This document shows, piece by piece, positions 5,601 to 6,736 of a stretch of DNA of 6,736 nt (position 1 is the first letter of the stretch; every line of letters starts with the position of its first letter). The stretch covers positions 1-6,736 of the forward strand of contig JAICXZ010000180.1 of the NCBI GenBank assembly GCA_025934475.1. The letters run 5' to 3'. The notes under the pieces were generated by a model that saw only the letters and a program-made list of their open reading frames with translations, did no database searches and had not been told where the DNA came from. This DNA comes from Mucilaginibacter sp. (GTDB taxonomy: Bacteria; Bacteroidota; Bacteroidia; Sphingobacteriales; Sphingobacteriaceae). Both the position numbers and the translations under genes were made by a program.

Positions 5601-6736
5601 ATGCTGCTGCTTTATAACCTGGGGGTTAGATTTTACTATATTTTAATCTTTATCGCTTCTTTTTTTAACAAAAAAGCAAAAACCTGGCTTAATGGCAGAA
5701 AAAATGTCAAATTTCAAAATTTCAACAACAGCGCCTGGTTCCACTTTGCATCCCTGGGCGAATTTGAGCAAGGGCTTCCCGTCCTGATCGCGTTCAGGCA
5801 ACAACATGCGGGTACACCGGTAGTGATCACTTTCTTTTCACCATCGGGATATGAAATACGAAAAAACACGCCCTATGCTGATGCCGTGTATTACCTTCCG
5901 CTGGATACAGCCGCCAATGCACAGCATTTAATCGATGCCATCAAACCCTCAATAGCTGTTTTTACCAAGTACGAATACTGGTACCATTATTTTTACGAGT
6001 TAAACCGCAGGGGAGTTTCTTTGTTTGTCATATCCGGAATTTTTCGCCCCAACCAGGTCTTTTTTAAATGGTATGGTGATCTGCACCGCCAAATGCTAGG
6101 ATTTGTGACGCGCTTTTTTGTGCAGGATGAAGAATCAAAAACGCTGCTACAACAATTGAACATTACCAACGTAGACGTGAGCGGCGATACCCGGTTCGAT
6201 AGGGTATGGGCGAATGCCTCAAAACCGAAGTCGTTTCCAATTATCGAAGGGTTCAAAAGACACTACAAAGTATTCATCGCCGGCAGTACATGGCCTGCGG
6301 ATGAAGATATTATAGCTCAACTAGCGAAAGCTAACCCTGATTGGAAATTCATCGTTGCACCACACGAGATAAAAGAAGAAAAAATAAACCGGCTCATTGG
6401 CCTGCTGTCGCAAAATCAAGCAGTGCGATACTCGCAATTGGATCCCGATAGCTATATCGGTCATCACCTGCTTAAATGCCAGTCGCTTATTATTGATAAC
6501 ATCGGCATGCTATCGTCGCTATATCAATATGGCGAGGTAGCCTACATAGGCGGTGGCTTTGGTGCGGGGATACATAATACGCTGGAAGCAGCAGCATTTG
6601 GCTTGCCTGTTATCTTCGGCCCTAATTATCAAAAATTTAAGGAAGCAAGAGATCTGATCTCATTGAACCTTGGTTTCAGCATTGCCGGCGCCGATGAGTT
6701 AGAAAATGTTTTTACCCAACTCACCCAGGACGAAAA
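5601..6736 (+). CDS. kdtA: 3-deoxy-D-manno-octulosonic acid transferase (Kdo transferase), 3'-truncated by window
   Basis: The frame is open from the ATG at 5601 to the window end, giving 378 codons; family members are about 410-430 residues, so only the C-terminal tail is missing. KdtA/WaaA (GT30) moves Kdo from CMP-Kdo onto the lipid A precursor at the inner face of the inner membrane. Residues ~1-22 are a hydrophobic N-terminal anchor. AWFHFASLGEFEQG at 45-58 holds the catalytic glutamate (E54). Further family motifs are KYEYWYHYFYEL (123-134), ISGIFRPNQVFF (144-155), RFFVQDEES (171-179), VSGDTRFDRV (193-202), AGSTWP (227-232), APHEI (263-267), and GGGFGAGIHNTLEAAAFGLPV (327-347), ending in GPNYQKFKEA. 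An in-frame ATG at 5553 would add 16 residues, but the product would then begin before the usual hydrophobic anchor, so 5601 is preferred. It is divergent from the sugar operon. Confidence 0.94.
   Translation, partial: MLLLYNLGVRFYYILIFIASFFNKKAKTWLNGRKNVKFQNFNNSAWFHFASLGEFEQGLPVLIAFRQQHAGTPVVITFFSPSGYEIRKNTPYADAVYYLPLDTAANAQHLIDAIKPSIAVFTKYEYWYHYFYELNRRGVSLFVISGIFRPNQVFFKWYGDLHRQMLGFVTRFFVQDEESKTLLQQLNITNVDVSGDTRFDRVWANASKPKSFPIIEGFKRHYKVFIAGSTWPADEDIIAQLAKANPDWKFIVAPHEIKEEKINRLIGLLSQNQAVRYSQLDPDSYIGHHLLKCQSLIIDNIGMLSSLYQYGEVAYIGGGFGAGIHNTLEAAAFGLPVIFGPNYQKFKEARDLISLNLGFSIAGADELENVFTQLTQDE

Noticed and set aside
5660..5675. T7 and A6 runs around AAC near codons 20-25 of kdtA, as a possible phase-variation or slippage site
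   Set aside because: The runs are short, the frame is intact through them, they encode plausible Phe-Phe-Asn-Lys-Lys after the membrane anchor, and an essential-type core LPS gene is an unlikely phase-variable target.
5993..6256. 87-codon - strand open frame inside the Kdo transferase gene
   Set aside because: It is antisense to the conserved part of kdtA, and the translated product shows no domain.
1..6736. CRISPR array, tRNA/rRNA, insertion sequence, toxin-antitoxin or defence genes
   Set aside because: No spaced direct repeats, cloverleaf or rRNA-like sequence, transposase, or small paired genes were seen; nearly all the DNA is accounted for by the permease, the sugar operon and kdtA.

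Overview
The window looks like chromosomal DNA from a Bacteroidota bacterium, most likely of the Sphingobacteriaceae (Mucilaginibacter/Pedobacter type). The grounds are the protein sequences, the absence of strong Shine-Dalgarno sequences before clear starts, very tight gene packing, AT-rich intergenic DNA, and a lipid A-Kdo gene implying a Gram-negative envelope. The genus is an inference; no 16S rRNA or marker phylogeny is available here.

Layout. (1) Positions 1-320, + strand: the C-terminal end of a MacB/FtsX-type ABC transporter permease. (2) Positions 321-413: a short convergent intergenic region with nested inverted repeats, whose outer arms begin in the stop codons of the two flanking genes. 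(3) Positions 414-5537, - strand: five genes packed as one operon, read as ugd - UDP-glucuronate decarboxylase (uxs) - galE - rfbB - cpsB/ywqE-like phosphatase. Gaps are 1, 0, 9 and 2 bp. (4) Positions 5538-5600: a 63-bp AT-rich divergent intergenic region that should hold start signals for both sides. (5) Positions 5601-6736, + strand: kdtA/waaA, the Kdo transferase, which runs off the window end.

How the genes work together. The operon supplies activated sugars for a surface polysaccharide. Ugd oxidises UDP-glucose to UDP-glucuronate, and the decarboxylase turns that into UDP-xylose. GalE interconverts UDP-glucose and UDP-galactose, possibly also the N-acetyl forms. RfbB makes dTDP-4-keto-6-deoxyglucose. 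The CpsB-like PHP-domain phosphatase fits control of a tyrosine-kinase-driven (Wzc-type) export system. No glycosyltransferases, polymerase, flippase, kinase or RmlA/C/D genes are in the window, so this would be the precursor-supply part of a larger locus. The divergent kdtA belongs to core lipopolysaccharide synthesis.

I see no evidence of a new defence, mobile or RNA system. The least explained items are the convergent inverted-repeat element and a valine at the GalE substrate gatekeeper position.
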